Shown: piece by piece, positions 10,101-22,250 of the stretch | Position numbering within the stretch: position 1 is the first letter of the stretch | How the letters are laid out: every line of letters begins with the position of its first letter | DNA from: Branchinecta lynchi | Lineage: Eukaryota; Arthropoda; Branchiopoda; Anostraca; Branchinectidae | NCBI GenBank assembly: GCA_023053575.1 | Contig: JAKZAP010000001.1 | Location: forward strand, 15,206,849 to 15,270,848 | DNA: 64,000 nucleotides | Reading direction: 5' to 3' | The notes under the pieces: model-generated | The model's database searches: none | What the model saw: the letters and a program-made list of their open reading frames with translations, nothing else | Told to the model about the DNA's origin: nothing | Translations under genes and position numbers: made by a program

Positions 10101-12200
10101 TTTGCCTTAAAAGCCCAAAGGCCATAACAAACACACATAAATAACAACATGTAAATACAAAAATAAACGGTCACACTACTACACTAAACCCCACTCAAAC
10201 ACTTTTCCCTCTGAAGACTGGCCACTCTGAGGAACCTCGCCAGGTTTCTTATACTAAGAAAATCCCTACTCCGCATAATATTTAAGAACCACTTCCTCCC
10301 ATGAATCCGTCCCTGAAAAATTTCCTCCCTCAGATCCTCAATTTCATCACATCCACACATAAAATGAATTAGATCCTCATCTCCCTCACAGCACATAGGA
10401 CAAAAGTAAGGACCAGATTTCTCCCTAACACTTCCCAAATACATATTTAAAATAGTTTCAATTCCTGTTTATTTAGACCCGCTTTAAAATAAATTACTTC
10501 ACCCCAAATCTCTTTAGCCTCTGCATACAAACTCAAGGATCCACTATCTCTTATCCTAGCTAACCAAATTATTTTCTAGTTGGATTCCTTATTTTTCTAA
10601 TTCTAATATTGCGCATATTAAAACTACTTTTTTTAATTTTGGCAAATTTTTGTGTCGACTTTCAAAATTCCATTCTACTTCATCTGCTATAAATTTGTAA
10701 CATTTGAAAGATACACTTCAAACTATAAGAAAAAAGCAATACAAATTTCTGTCGAAATTGTTTTTTCTTACTCATAACCTATATTTAGCGGTTAAAGAGT
10801 TAATATAGTTTAACGCGTGTGTATAATTTTATTTTCTTGTATATTTAGTATTATTGGCCAGATTGTTTTTTTTGTAGTATTATATGTTGGGCCAATTTGT
10901 TTGTATTTATTTCACTTTATACTCTCCGATCTTGGAGGTCAATAAAATATTTGAATTTGCAATCTGTATTTCTTAGTCAATTTACCTGCTACCTTCTTTT
11001 GACACTAATCCTAACTCTCTCCCCGGACCCTCCCATCTATTCCACATATAACCAAGCCCGCAACTATCTAATATTGAACGAATCTGGAAAGCCCAGGAAT
11101 CGGGTGTTTCATCCTTCAACGACTCAAAATACGCATCTTTCAATAGTCTTTCACCCGGCAATATTACTATTTTTTCCCAATACTTAATCATTTTTACTAA
11201 TCTAATACTCTTCAGCGACCTTAGGCCTAAATCCCCCCTAACCACCAATCCATTAATTTTATTACTTAGACCTAGTGCCCTTTTAAAATAACTTAACTGT
11301 AAAACTTTCCCCGTGCAAACACTTTCGTATTAAAAATATCCTTAAATACCTTTAAATTACAATTCCTTCTTATACCACATTTAAGTATCATGTTGACACA
11401 CCTTTTACCTCTAGCTATACTAAATTCTACATGCTTTCCCATTTTTTCCTTTGCGCTGGACTTGCATCCAAGAAACAACCATTCCTCCTTCACCTTTAAG
11501 TTTCTCCCACCATAAGTAAATACCACACTGTCTTTAATTTTTCCTCATTTCCTTAATACCACCAGCGCTGTTTTATCCGTATTCAGTTCTAATTTTTTAA
11601 CACTTAAATAATCTTCTAATAAATCAATCAACTTTTGAATTTTCTCCGGGCTTTCGGCGACCAGGACCATATCGTCAGCAAACAAAAAGGACACACAATT
11701 TTACAAGGTTTAGGGTTACCATTGGAGCTCCTCGTCCCTCCATATACCCTTCAGTATGATTCTAAAACAGGGCGAAAAGCTTCGGTGATAGGGTGCAACC
11801 CTGTTTAACTCCAATATACGATCTTGCGCTCCTTGAAAATTATCCCATCACCCTTACCGCACAAGCCACAACCTTATATATTTCAACTACAATCAAAACA
11901 AATGGTACCGGTAGACCGATCCTTACTAAATACTACAAGCAACGCTCTACTGACGTTTTCAAAAGCCCCCTTTAGATCCACAAAAGCTATACGTATAATT
12001 GTCCACCTCTATTTTTCAAATCTGATCTAATGTACTAAATCCCTGCCGAAACGCTGCCTGACTACTTGATATATTTTTCTTACACAACCACTCGCTTAGT
12101 CTCTTATCAATAATCCTGCAATAAATCTTACTAATACTGTTTCCTAGATGAATCCCTCTATTAAAGAGGAATCATTATAGACGTCTACCATTGGCTAGGC

Positions 12201-12967
12201 CAGTGGTTCCCAACCGGTGGTACGCGTTCCCCAGGGGGTACGCCAGATCCTTACAAGGGGTACGCGAATGAACCAAAATTGATTCAGGCTGTAGCTTCAA
12301 AATCTCGCCTCACTCATTTCTTGTTGCCGAAAGCCTAATATTAACAGCAGAGGCATCACCAGCCAAAATTTATCTTAAGGGGAAAGGCATTTTTAGTGGC
12401 CGACAGGTCATTTTTACCGACTGTTTTTTGTTTTTTTAAGTAACTGCATTTACTAAACATCGCGGTGCTTACCGACTATTTGCTTTTTAATCGGCAGGTC
12501 GACATTTTTGGGGGATGGGTGTTGTCAACCCGTGCGGGACGCCTCTGATTGCAAGCCCTAGTAAAAGTCAGTGAAAAAATGTTGATTCAAAAACAGCTAG
12601 CCTACTGCCGTAAAATTTGTTCCTGTGTCAAACAATATTGTGTCAAGAAGAATCGATATTGTCATTCAGGTTGCGAATTAAGCTAACGAAAACGTTTGCA
12701 ATGCAGCTTGATGAAAGCATGTACAACATCAAAACCAAACACAGAAACAGGCTGACTGTAAAACGCTAACGACGTCATGCCAAGATTTGACAAAATGTCT
12801 GCTACAAAGCAGCCTCTAGTGATTGCCTCACTGATTTTGTATATATTTCTACACATGTATGCCTTATCATTTATGATAATAATTATTGTCTTTTTCACGT
12901 TCTGAAAAAGGGGGTACGCAATCTTTTCGAACCTTGATTAGGGGTTCGAAAAAGGTTGGAAGCACTG
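12201..12967. mobile_element. Non-autonomous hAT element inside the LINE
   Basis: Left end CAGTGGTTCCCAACCGG, right end GGTTGGAAGCACTG inverted; perfect 8-bp TSD GGCTAGGC at 12193-12200 and 12968-12975. The CAGTGGTTCCCAACC terminus is typical of hAT elements. No transposase frame. Contains a second MITE at 12348-12547. Confidence 0.92.
12348..12547. mobile_element. hAT-type MITE (CAGAGGCGT family), copy 1, nested
   Basis: Ends CAGAGGCATCACCAGCC and GGGACGCCTCTG match the family at 38.4 and 58.8 kb, as do the internal TTTTTACCGACTG motifs. Flanking 8-mers ATTAACAG and ATTGCAAG are only partly alike, so the TSD is decayed or the ends are off by a base or two. Confidence 0.7.
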
Positions 12968-13129
12968 GGCTAGGCCATGATGATTTTTCCACCAAGCATG
13001 AAAAAACAATTGCCAAAATATGTAACAGGTATGTTTTACCCCATTTCCATAATGAAGAGGGAACGCCGTCAATACCTGGCGCTGGTCCTCCCTTCATTCC
13101 CTTTAAAGATTACCAAACGTCATCACTTG

Positions 13130-13500
13130 TAACACACATATTCGGCAGTTATCACGAATTCGGTGAGAGAATTTCCTGAAGTTTTTTGGTATTTTTCGAT
13201 GCCAGAACTAGTCGGTATATTTATGGAGATTCGGTAGTTACAGATAATCCCGAATAAGCTTATTACTCGGTATAATTTTAAGGATTCGGTAGTTCCCACG
13301 AATCCCGACTTTTTTTTTCCAGATTCGCACAAAACTATACTAAATGCGAATATTATTCGGTAGTTTTTCGATACCGAAACAATCCGATATAATAACCGTG
13401 ATATTGTAGTCATACAGAATCCCCAGCATGCTATCGGTCTGGTATAATAACTGAGATTCGGTAATTTATTCGGTAAAATTGCTAGGATTCGGGAGATACC
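13130..13500. repeat. ATTCGGTA-rich repeat, second block
   Basis: Eight or more imperfect GATTCGGTAG-TTAC or TTCGGTATAAT units. The pattern matches 9911-10100 and the diverged accaaattc blocks around 43.2-43.5 kb. Open frames here follow the repeat. Confidence 0.5.
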
Positions 13501-13742
13501 TCGAACCTTGGAAGAGGTCGAGTGAAGCCCTGGTCGCAGACAAAAGGGCTAATCTATGATTTCATGGATAGTCCCTTATTTTATTTATATCCGAAAAAGA
13601 ATATCTGATCATAAACGTTTCGAAAATTCAGCATGTGGCGCTTTTCGTAATATTCTCTATTTTGTGGAAGGGCGCGTCATTTGACTGGGGTTTTAAAGCC
13701 AGTTTTAAGACTGGGAATTCGAAACAATAAAAGCTAGAATCA

Positions 13743-15036
13743 TAGACCATCGACACAAACTTTCTTACCGTCAGATTTATAGAAATCGAATACAACGTGC
13801 ACCCATTTGCAAAAATTCCTAGCCCCTCGTGAACCGATTCCTACTTACAAGTCCCTCTCCCGTGATATACATAAAGTTAACCGGAAACAAATAATGGGTA
13901 CACCAGCTAGCAAAAGCTGCAAACCCATCATCGCAGAAGATGATTGTAGCATAACAGCCGATTATTACTTACAAGTCCCTTGCATATCTTACCATTGGGA
14001 ACCAAATTGTTCTTACCATCGAATACACCCGAAACAAATAACAGGTATACCAACTAGCAAAAGCTGCAAACCCCTCATTACCGAAGATGATTATGGGCTA
14101 ACAGTCGACTGTTGCTTAAAAGTCCCCTATATTTATCATAACTGGTATCGCCTATTTTCGTTTCAATGTACCTTACTATGAAGTTGTCAACCCCTTTGAA
14201 ATTTTCAAACTGGTGTATCTCATGAAGGAATTTTTGTACCAAAAAATGGATGACATATACTTTGATCAGCTCATCAATGGCTATTGATTGCCGTCGACAA
14301 AAAAATTCTACCTATCTTAGTTCAAAAGTTGACTTTTTTGCCGTAGGCCAACTTTCTAACGTCACGACTTAGAAAGGAGCAAAGGATAAGCTCTAGTTTC
14401 TTTAGCAATGAGAGAACTTTTAAAGTTTAAGAAGCACATCTGATACCGTTACTCTACCACAAACCAAAGTGCAAAAAAAATAAATTATAAACTCAGCTGA
14501 AATCGTCGCAGAAACGCAGAAACAATAGATGGCAGCACTTTCGGACCCGTGGGAAAAAGCCACTTTTTTGTCTCTGTAGATTTTTCTATTTATCACTCAA
14601 AGAAGATATGTTGGCTGTGGGGCCGGGTAACTGCCGCATATATTTAACACTTATAGATTTTAGTCCATCTTCAATTTGAAACTGGTGCCTGCCTGCTTGC
14701 GTGCTAGAACGGAGCTTTCCACTCGAAAGCAGAAACATCTTTTGATGAAACGAAAGGTTCGCTACACAACTTCAGATAGTCCTCTCTGACATAGGCTATA
14801 CAACTCCACTTCACTTCGCAAACCGTAGGCTCTGGCTCGAGGACAAGCAAAAACCATCCTTATTGGCCCCAGGCAAGAGTTCTACGGAGCTTTCCAAAAT
14901 GTAATGTCATATTCATCAATCCGGCCTAAGGTCCACACTTTCCGTAAAAACCGCACAGGTTAGACCCTTCTCAGTTACCAGGAATAAAATGAAATCGGAG
15001 TCATAGGAAAAAAAAAAAAAAAAAAAAAAAAAAAAA
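13743..15036 (+). mobile_element. Poly(A)-ended dispersed element, copy 1
   Basis: Aligns in inverted orientation with 55253-56345 over nearly its full length (e.g. GTTGTCAACCCCTTTGAA, CTGGTGCCTGCCTGCTTGCG, GTCCACACTTTCCGTAAAAA). Ends in about 30 A (15007-15036); copy 2 starts with poly(T) at the matching end. The 5' part has two ~147-bp tandem units (AGCTAGCAAAAGCTGCAAAC). A poly(A) end suggests retroposition, but no reverse transcriptase is present. The 124-codon frame at 13807 is the tandem repeat read through. Confidence 0.75.
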
Positions 15037-16556
15037 CGAGGACAAAACCAAAGTGTTGCTCTCGCAACACAATTGAGAGATTCGGTAAAATTTTGGTTCT
15101 GCACCCCCCCCCCCCCCCCCAACGAAAATGCACTTACCACGCCCCTGTCCATAGGTTGTACAAACACTAGACTTCCGATATGCTGGCTTGGCACCCCTGA
15201 CTCTGCAAATGTTGGTTGCATAAAAGCACAAGACTCCCCATGATTATTACGAAAGTCGGCAGTGACAGTAAACTTTGAACTCCAGCTGCATGCATATAAA
15301 GTCTGGTCATCTCTCCCATGTCTCAAAACAAATCCGACAATATTAAATCAACAGTAACTGGCACTGCCAAGTACGCAGACATGTATATTACTTTGGAGGA
15401 CTAATTTTAATTTGAGAATTCCGCGGGATCGCAAGGGTGTTTTAAGACTCCAATCCCAAAAGTCATAACATAATTTGAGTTCGCCATAGCCGGTTGTGTG
15501 TCATATCATAATTTGAGTTGGATACCAGCGCTGAGTTGGCGAAAGCCGCCATAGCCAGTTGTGATGTACAATCGCACAAAATTGATAGTGAATGAAAGGT
15601 CTTACGGCAAATGCACAAATCTTAGAACACACGTGGGGGGGGGGATAGTAAATAAACCCATACTGAATATAAATTATTGGCCTGAACATTGTGTGTTCTT
15701 CCTTTTTAAAGTGTACCAAAAAGAATAACGTGAAATTTGTGTGAAATGAGTTCTGAAGGACGAAAAGGTGAATGAGTAAAATATGGAAAGTGTTGGATTT
15801 TGAATGAGTAAAGATTACGGAAAATCTGTCACCGAGAGCAAACCATTTCACAAGTTTGCTTTCCTTTAAAGTACGTTGTCAGGTTGCATGTGTAATCAGC
15901 TGAATCCAAAAATAAAATAACAAAGAGAATATTTTTTTTTTGTTAACTTCGCTACAGTAGTTGTGAAATTTTCCATGCGTAGAATCGAGGGCGACGCGTG
16001 AGTTGGCAAAGAGCGCGGACGCGCTCATTTGACACAAATAACGCTAGCCACGCTACGACGCTGTTCCAAATTTTGCCGCCTGATGGATGACTTTACCGCC
16101 TCAAATGAAGCGGGGCTGCATTCTTTGCCAGCTCCAGAATCGCGCTCAATTATACGCAGTGCAAACTCATTACTATTATACCAAAGCCAATATTTTAAAT
16201 TTCTCTTTGTTATGTTATTTTAATTCCAAGATCCAAGCGAATACATGTGCAACCTGTCAGGTACCGATACGCACTTTAAGGGAAACCTTGCCGAAACGTC
16301 GTTCAGTTGTGAGGCGGACATGAATCCATTTTTGTGCGTTAGTGTGCAGTGGTGTGCTTGAACAATAGTTTCATGGGTTTGCTTAACCTCTTTTTTTTCT
16401 ATTTAAAACTAGTTTAATAACAGAACATCAGAAGATTTGTTCAGAGCCCCTTCCCCCACCCATTTTACTGTTTTCGCATTTAGCTAAACAACAACAAGGT
16501 ATTATTCCGGACAAGCCGAGCTCCGTGATAGAGGTGTAACCGTTGTCTAATTTTAG
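15037..16556. other. Intron sequence without recognised gene
   Basis: Holds 17 C at 15104-15120, a local near-duplication of CATAATTTGAGTT (15460-15560), and unassigned sequence. Frames around 15000-15330 exist only because of the poly(A) and poly(C) tracts. Confidence 0.5.
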
Positions 16557-16609
16557 GTGTGCTGAGGGTTACAAGGGTCAACGCTGCGAAAGCAAGGATC
16601 TCTTAGGGA
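16557..16609 (+). CDS. Exon: EGF domain, cysteines 5-6 (neuregulin/Vein-like)
   Basis: Acceptor CTAATTTTAG, donor GTAAGT. Joined to 7625 it restores CAG (Gln) and reads QCAEGYKGQRCESKDLLG, completing the EGF fold with C-x1-C-x8-C and the G-x-R-C ending typical of ErbB ligands. It leaves in phase 1. The short tail ESKDLLG would be the start of the juxtamembrane stalk in a neuregulin or of the C-terminal tail in a Vein-like secreted ligand. No convincing transmembrane exon was found further downstream, which favours a secreted form but does not prove it. Confidence 0.85.
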
Positions 16610-19600
16610 GTAAGTATATTTTCCTCGCTGCTTCCTGCACTTACCCAGATTTCCATGCGCTTCCCCGCTAGATGCTCATGCCCCCCCCCCCCCCCCTTTA
16701 ACGCGGCATGGCAATTTAGGCGAATAGAGCTTTTGATGCGTTTGTGCCAAACGAAAGCAAAGTCTGGGACTCAAGATTGATATTTAAAGAATCTTGGACG
16801 CTTCAGAAGGTCTCATGGGCGGAGGGACTCAATTTTAAAACTCTGATTCTGTTTTTGTTCCTCAGTTCCGACGACGAGGTAGACTGGATAAACAGAAGCT
16901 GTGTTTATTTTACAGACTTTTCATACTTTAGCAGGGCCGATGTTTCATTTGGACCGACGTGTCGATTAGGCGTTTATTTTCTTGCGCTGCTGTCAGCAAC
17001 GTGATCTGCTATTTGCTAGGGCAGTTATTTTGACAGCGGTCAAAGACTTTGCTTTCTAAGTTAGCTCCAAGTTGGCTTCAGGTTTCAGCAATCACAAAAT
17101 TAAAGAAGGCGAAAAGAATATAAGTGTAGTGCAAAGTAGAAACTTTCTCGACCGTATGAGGACCAGAGTTGACTGACTAGCTGAAGTCTAAGGTGAATCA
17201 TGTCGTCTAGGTCCAAGCATTTCAGCTAGTAGTTTTAGCAGCTTGAACGCAGGCTCTCAGAAACAAGACATCCACCGAAGGAAGCCTTTGTGCTTTTACA
17301 TGTAACTCCTTGACTTTTACTTATTTCCCAATTTTATTTCCCGTTTTTCGATTTAGATATCCAAAGAGATCACTTAAGCTTAGATGCCACACTTCGGACC
17401 TTGGCATTATATTTGGGGAAATAGGTAATAATCTCGCTGTATGCACCGTAGATAGAACTCTTCTATAATTCTATTTCTCCTCTTTCTTTTCAACTTCTCA
17501 CCTTATCTTTCGGATTCTGTCTGTCCTAATTGTCAATCTTTGGGGCCAACATGTTTCGCATGTACATTCTGTAAATAGTGTGCTTGATAGTGTATCGTCC
17601 CGGAAGACCGCACAAGTTGAACATGTTAGCATACAAATTACCACTCATAGTCAAAGTGAAAACGGCTCGTATCATAGGCATGATTAGCGTCTGTGCTTGC
17701 AAAATATTACAGCTGACGAACCAACAAGCTTATTAGCTTGCTTTATAAAACTCACATAGATGTTCATCTAGAAATACTAATATCGATCATCAAGGCTTGG
17801 CTATGTTTCAGTACTCAGAACTATGTTTATAGGAATTTAGAACTAACCAACCACTTGTCCAAACCAGGTAACTCTTCAGTGTGAATAGATCTCCATTTGA
17901 GTTCCATGAGGGGACAAGGGCCAAGCCCGTGTTGTGAATTTCTCTTCGCGTGTGGTGAACTTCTCACCACGTCTTGTGAATTTCTCTTCGCAACGGATAT
18001 CGAACGGAACGTCGCCTAATTCTGAACGGCGACGAAGATCATGATGAAGATCCAACTTAAGAAAACATGAATTCGCAAGCAGTAACTTGAGTCAAGAACA
18101 AAGTGAAGCCGCAAACTGTTATCTTTTGCTCTTTGTTTTTCAGTTTATTCTGCACCTTTCTCCCACCAGGTTACGGTTACTTTCATGGCCGTCCTACACG
18201 ACAAAAGAAAAATAACATTGAGAAAGAAATAACACATCGCTAAAACGGATTCTACATCGCTAAAACGGATTCTGTCCCGGAAAGGTAGCATACACGTGAC
18301 TCTTAGCTGGTACTAAGTTCTTAGTCTATGGTTATCCTTTGAGAAGTGTTCACTACTGTGTAAAAGGGGAATCATCTGTCCATTTGGTTTGACCCATCGC
18401 TTTTGGCGAAAACAACCAAATGGCGAAACAACAAAAAAAACAGTGCACGGGAGGTGAAAATTACTTATTTTGTCGTGTGCTGCAACGTAAAATCAAGCCA
18501 GATGTGCGTCCATAAGCTTTGCTGTCCTGTCGATTTCGAGAGGGCAATAACCAATCGGTTGCGAGTATGTACTTAAAACTGACTCTTAGATGGCTTTGAG
18601 ACTCCTTAAACTTCACAGTTGTCGTGCTCAGAGTTTCTTACAACATAGCAGAACACTTTAGAAACAACCAGAGCTTCCGGGAACGGCTCTTGTTTAAGCA
18701 GATGCGCAAAACATTCAACATTTCGGCCTAAAACTTCTCAAGATAAACAATTTGTATTTTGTCCTCCCCACACAACCCTAAGTAAGCCCAGTGTGTCATT
18801 CACATGATGTTAACACGGAACTGAAAATAAACGAACAGTGGCCATGTGTTGTAAAAAACAACAGCCCAATCGACCGAACAGAATGCCCTCAGCCTTTCCC
18901 TGACAGACGAACGGGCGAAGAAAAACAAACTCTGAACTTATACAAAAGCAATTCACTCCGAACCGAAGGATTGCCGCTGTTCTCGAGAATGAAAACAGAC
19001 TGTCATTAGAGCAGGGCGACAAACTGTCTGGCGTATCAGATGAGTAAAGTGCGAGCCCGAAAACCAGACGATCTCTCGAATAAGCGCATCTCCGTGTAGA
19101 AGGCCGACATCTTTTGACAATGCAAGCGACGAAAAAATATGGTTATCAAAGGTCCTACCCCCACCCCAAAAAAACAGCACATACCAACAGTAAAATATTT
19201 AAACTTGTCAAGGTCCAAACGAAGGGCCTTTTTGGTTCGTTCTTGCCCTTAGGGACAGTTTCCGTTGAATCTTTGTATGAAAACATAATGTGCAATCATC
19301 GCTATTTATCGTTACCGTCTCCTTCTGCAAAGGTAATTTTCATAGTTTTCGTGCATCAAGCGCTCACATTCGCATTATATTCTTCCCGTTGTAGAAGCTT
19401 CATTCTCCATTCTGTACGCAGTCCCGGATGCAACTAAGCAAAGTAGCGATTTGGCATAATTTTTCCAATTGAAACTTTCGAAACCGGTGAATTGTGACAA
19501 TGTACGACAGTGACTGTCACCGAGCTCCTCATTCCCTTCCCATTCCAGGTGACTGGAAGTGACCATAACGTCTGAGCACGCACAGAGAAATAAAAACAAG

Positions 19601-20300
19601 AGCTACGAGCTGAGGTGTCACTTCTTCCGAATGGCTATACAAGAACGTAAATGAAGACGTCACCAAATTTCCACCCTCTCCCCCTCATCTCCACACGCCG
19701 TAGCCGGATGCGGTTCGGGACACACAAAGACAATAACCCCGATCTCTCCCTCCCTTTCTCCCCAAGTACGATTCAATGATCATTGAGTCGGACCCCTTAT
19801 ACGCGTACCAAATACGATCCCTATATAGCACTTCAGTCGAAGGCTGTAAGTGCCATAACAAAATAAACATAAAAAAAAGGTCATTTCCAACAGTGTAGGG
19901 CCCAGAGACCTCCCACTTTAGTCTACTGTCGATGTCGGAGCCTGTGGTGCCTGGTTTTGGTGTTGTTTCATGGTGAAGGACTGCGATAGCCCTTCGGTTT
20001 CAAAGCTGTCTATCTGCACGCACAAGTCACTCTTGCTTCAGCTAGGTGCTGCAGTTTGACAGTAAGTTCTCCAGTGAAATGTTCAGTTCTCGATGCAGGG
20101 GGGAGCTTTGTGAGTGGAGGATTCCCTGCTCAGTATATTCCTATGGCGGTATGCAACGAAACTTGGTCACTGCCCAGTTTCTTTCCAACGCTCCTAAGAA
20201 ATTGCTGTTTATAGTTAGGACAATACTGGAACCGAACGAGAGCCAAACTACGCTAACAACTCGAGCTGATGCAGATTAGTTACACTATTTCCTCTTCTAG
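16610..20300. other. Intron or intergenic stretch, mostly unassigned
   Basis: Holds 16 C at 16681-16696, a good acceptor at 16875 that opens a frame in the wrong phase for the EGF exon, a short tandem (CGCTAAAACGGATTCTACAT) at 18237-18275, and the short candidate exon at 17357. Another acceptor at 19395 opens only about 20 codons. I see no other gene. Confidence 0.4.
17357..17424 (+). CDS. Possible short terminal exon after the EGF (alternative end)
   Basis: A pyrimidine-rich acceptor (CGTTTTTCGATTTAG) precedes an open stretch that in the EGF exon's outgoing phase reads NIQRDHLSLDATLRTLALYL then GK and stop. Vertebrate neuregulins have isoforms that stop shortly after the EGF, so a short terminal exon is biologically possible. 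It is only about 22 codons long and resembles nothing I recognise, and acceptor-plus-short-frame combinations arise by chance. Low confidence. Confidence 0.2.
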
Positions 20301-20533
20301 GGCGAAAATGCTCCGGTGGTCGCTGTCAAGACGTTGCAGCACACTCACTTTTCCCGCCAGATGACCTTCATACTGCCCTGACCTCTCTCGGCGCTGTAGC
20401 ACCGGGACGCCGCTCTCCTGGTATAACCCAGCGCATGATTGACCTGCCCGAATGGGCGGCGCTGCAGGCACAATACCGCTGGCTTGACATACTTCAAGGT
20501 GAACTCGAAGATAACAAGCGGTGTCGCGATTAA
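20301..20533 (+). CDS. GC-rich open frame after a good acceptor; candidate terminal exon
   Basis: The acceptor TTTCCTCTTCTAG is followed by 77 open codons to TAA. Entered in phase 1, as the EGF exon requires, it reads RKCSGGRCQD, then LFPPDDLHTALTSLGAVAPG, then ITQRMIDLPEWAALQAQYRW and ends ELEDNKRCRD. By eye its GC content is well above the flanks and the frame looks protein-like, with a probable amphipathic helix in the Trp-rich part. I do not recognise a domain. It could be the secreted C-terminal tail of the Ig-EGF ligand, an exon of another gene, or a foreign (bacterial-like) insert. There is no AATAAA close downstream; an ATTAAA occurs near 20607. Confidence 0.4.
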
Positions 20534-21916
20534 AAAGTATTTACCGTCATACTGCGACCGCTGGCGGGTGAACCCGGCAGACAACCATCCACGCTACAGG
20601 AGTATTAAATGCAGCAACTTTACTTATAACGAATATTGTAGTTCCGAACAAACGGTTGTGTTTGTTATAGCATACGATTTTAGTGAGCATTCCGTGATAT
20701 AAGAAATAATAGAGACCACTGTGAGAAAAAGGCTACAAGCGGTCGGCTGCTTACGGAGATCTCTACCATTTCTTCAGAACCGCGTTAGTATTTGTCTCTG
20801 TTGTTACTAGTCAATGGCACTTGCCAAAGAATTAATTACTTAATTACTGTACATAGAATCTCCCTTTTAACAATGTATATGCAACTGTGGACACTGTAAG
20901 GTGTGCTTGCCAGGTTCTGGCTTGTTTCTACCCCCTTCAAACTCCCTGCGTCTCTTGATGAACAGCGAAAGGCGATTATTTTTGTAAAAGAAAAAAAATG
21001 GTATGGCCTACTTCTGGGTGTGTCCCGATTCTGCCAACTACAAAGCACGCCATTAATCAGATCCTTAAATCAGACAAAAACAAAGGTCACCCTAAAATAC
21101 TGATATTATTTCAGCTTGTAACATAATGAAAGCAATGAGTGTTGAACTAACTAAGACCAGACCATCACAGTTTCCCAACGACCCAAAATGTAAATTTTGT
21201 ATTTTTACACACTTCTTCCACAAATTTTTTAAAAGCTAAAGGACATCCCATCATACAGCCTATGAAATCAATTAAACGTCCGCAGCGAATGCCCACAACG
21301 TTGCTACATCTCCAGTTCCCGATCCGACAGATAAGTTTTATGGCCTGTATCTACGACCATACACTTCCAACAAAATGCGGTTGTTCCGCCCTTGACCATC
21401 TGACGTTGCTCTTAGCTCATTCTTGCTCTTTTTTCTTTAAATGTTCTATATCAAAACTGTACTGTACTAAAGCCCGTCTCTTACAGGCTTTACATAAGTT
21501 AATTAAATCGGAAACGTGACAGCTATTCCTAAAGGATGTGCAGTGTCAAATACTGTTTCTTCACAGTCCTCTAAAACTTTTTCTTTCTTAATCCTACTCT
21601 GACTTCAAAAATAAGATACTACTTTATCGTATTTTCAAGATTCATTTTTATTGGCTTTTCAAGTGCAAAAACCAAGGCACTAATCTCAAAACCAGAGTTC
21701 CAAGTACAGCAGAGGTATTTTACTTTGAACGTCGCCCAACTCCGAACGGCGTCTAAAAAATAAGACGAACAATCCCAACTAATATTCATTAAAAAAAAGT
21801 ACAATGAAGTATTTAGATAAAATAAAGTCAAATTCACTGTAATTTTTGTTTAACTTTTGCTCAGTTGCTTCTGCACCTTCTAACGTCATTTGTATCGCAA
21901 TAGTTGTGCATTGCTT
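20534..21916. other. No recognised feature
   Basis: AT-rich non-coding-looking sequence with short frames on both strands and no repeat partner that I could identify in the window. Confidence 0.4.
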
Positions 21917-22086
21917 CACTGTAAAAAGTTTTTCCGTATAAAGATTAAAGTTAACTGCAGCATTTGCTACTCAGATTATTGTTATCTCCACGCAGATAAG
22001 ATTAATATCAAATAGAGATAAGATGAATCCGAGTAGCAAATACTGCAGTTAACTTTAATCTTTACACGGAGAAACTTTTTACAGTG
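21917..22086. mobile_element. MITE with ~55-bp terminal inverted repeats
   Basis: CACTGTAAAAAGTTTTTCCG at the left is mirrored by CGGAGAAACTTTTTACAGTG at the right, and the match continues through GATTAAAGTTAACTGCAG and ATTTGCTACT. Only about 60 bp separates the arms. Partial relatives lie at 55.17 kb and 56.8-56.92 kb. Confidence 0.8.
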
Positions 22087-22090
22087 TTCC

Positions 22091-22250
22091 GTGTATTCAA
22101 ATAATGTATACAACGGATACGTCAGCTACGATGCTTCATTGGCATTAGCTGATTATTCATTAGCTGATGAAGCAACGTATCTGACGTATCCGTTGTACAC
22201 ATTATTTGAATATATGTTTCGAAGTCAGCTTGGGCTCAAGGATTTTTTTT
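22091..22250. repeat. Foldback element, short copy
   Basis: ATTCAAATAATGTATACAAC and GGATACGTCAGCTACGATGC are inverted at 22165-22212, followed by AGTCAGCTTGGGCTC. It is the compact form of the element at 2651-3535, without the tandem array. Confidence 0.75.

Larger units (their letters stand above)
10101..13100 (-). mobile_element. Degraded LINE, minus strand, with two insertions
   Basis: Reading down the minus strand: AKGGPAPGIDG-like fingers (KGGPAPGIDGVPSSLWKWG, 13097-12976); then, beyond a hAT element, SKIYCRIIDKRLSEWLCKK, AFVDLKGAFENVS, GVKQGCTLSPKLFA (11810-11760) and the catalytic FADDMVLVAE (about 11690-11650). The thumb and C-terminal parts follow, with the zinc-knuckle-like CPMCCEGDEDLIHFMCGC (10380-10430). 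It is broken by frameshifts and stops. The stretch 10571-10981 is AT-rich and unrelated, apparently another insertion. The 3' UTR motif AAAGCCCAAAGGC recurs at 57.2 kb. Confidence 0.85.

Noticed and set aside
13807..14181. 124-codon plus-strand frame with internal repeats
   Set aside because: It is the tandem part of the poly(A)-ended element; the inverted copy at 56 kb does not keep the frame.
14916..15326. 136-codon minus-strand frame
   Set aside because: It runs through a 30-A tract and a 17-C tract (poly-Phe and poly-Gly); open only because of homopolymers.
16744..17004. 86-codon frame with a strong acceptor at 16875, considered as the transmembrane exon of the ligand
   Set aside because: The frame is entered in phase 2, but the EGF exon leaves in phase 1; the frame that does fit hits a stop within five codons.
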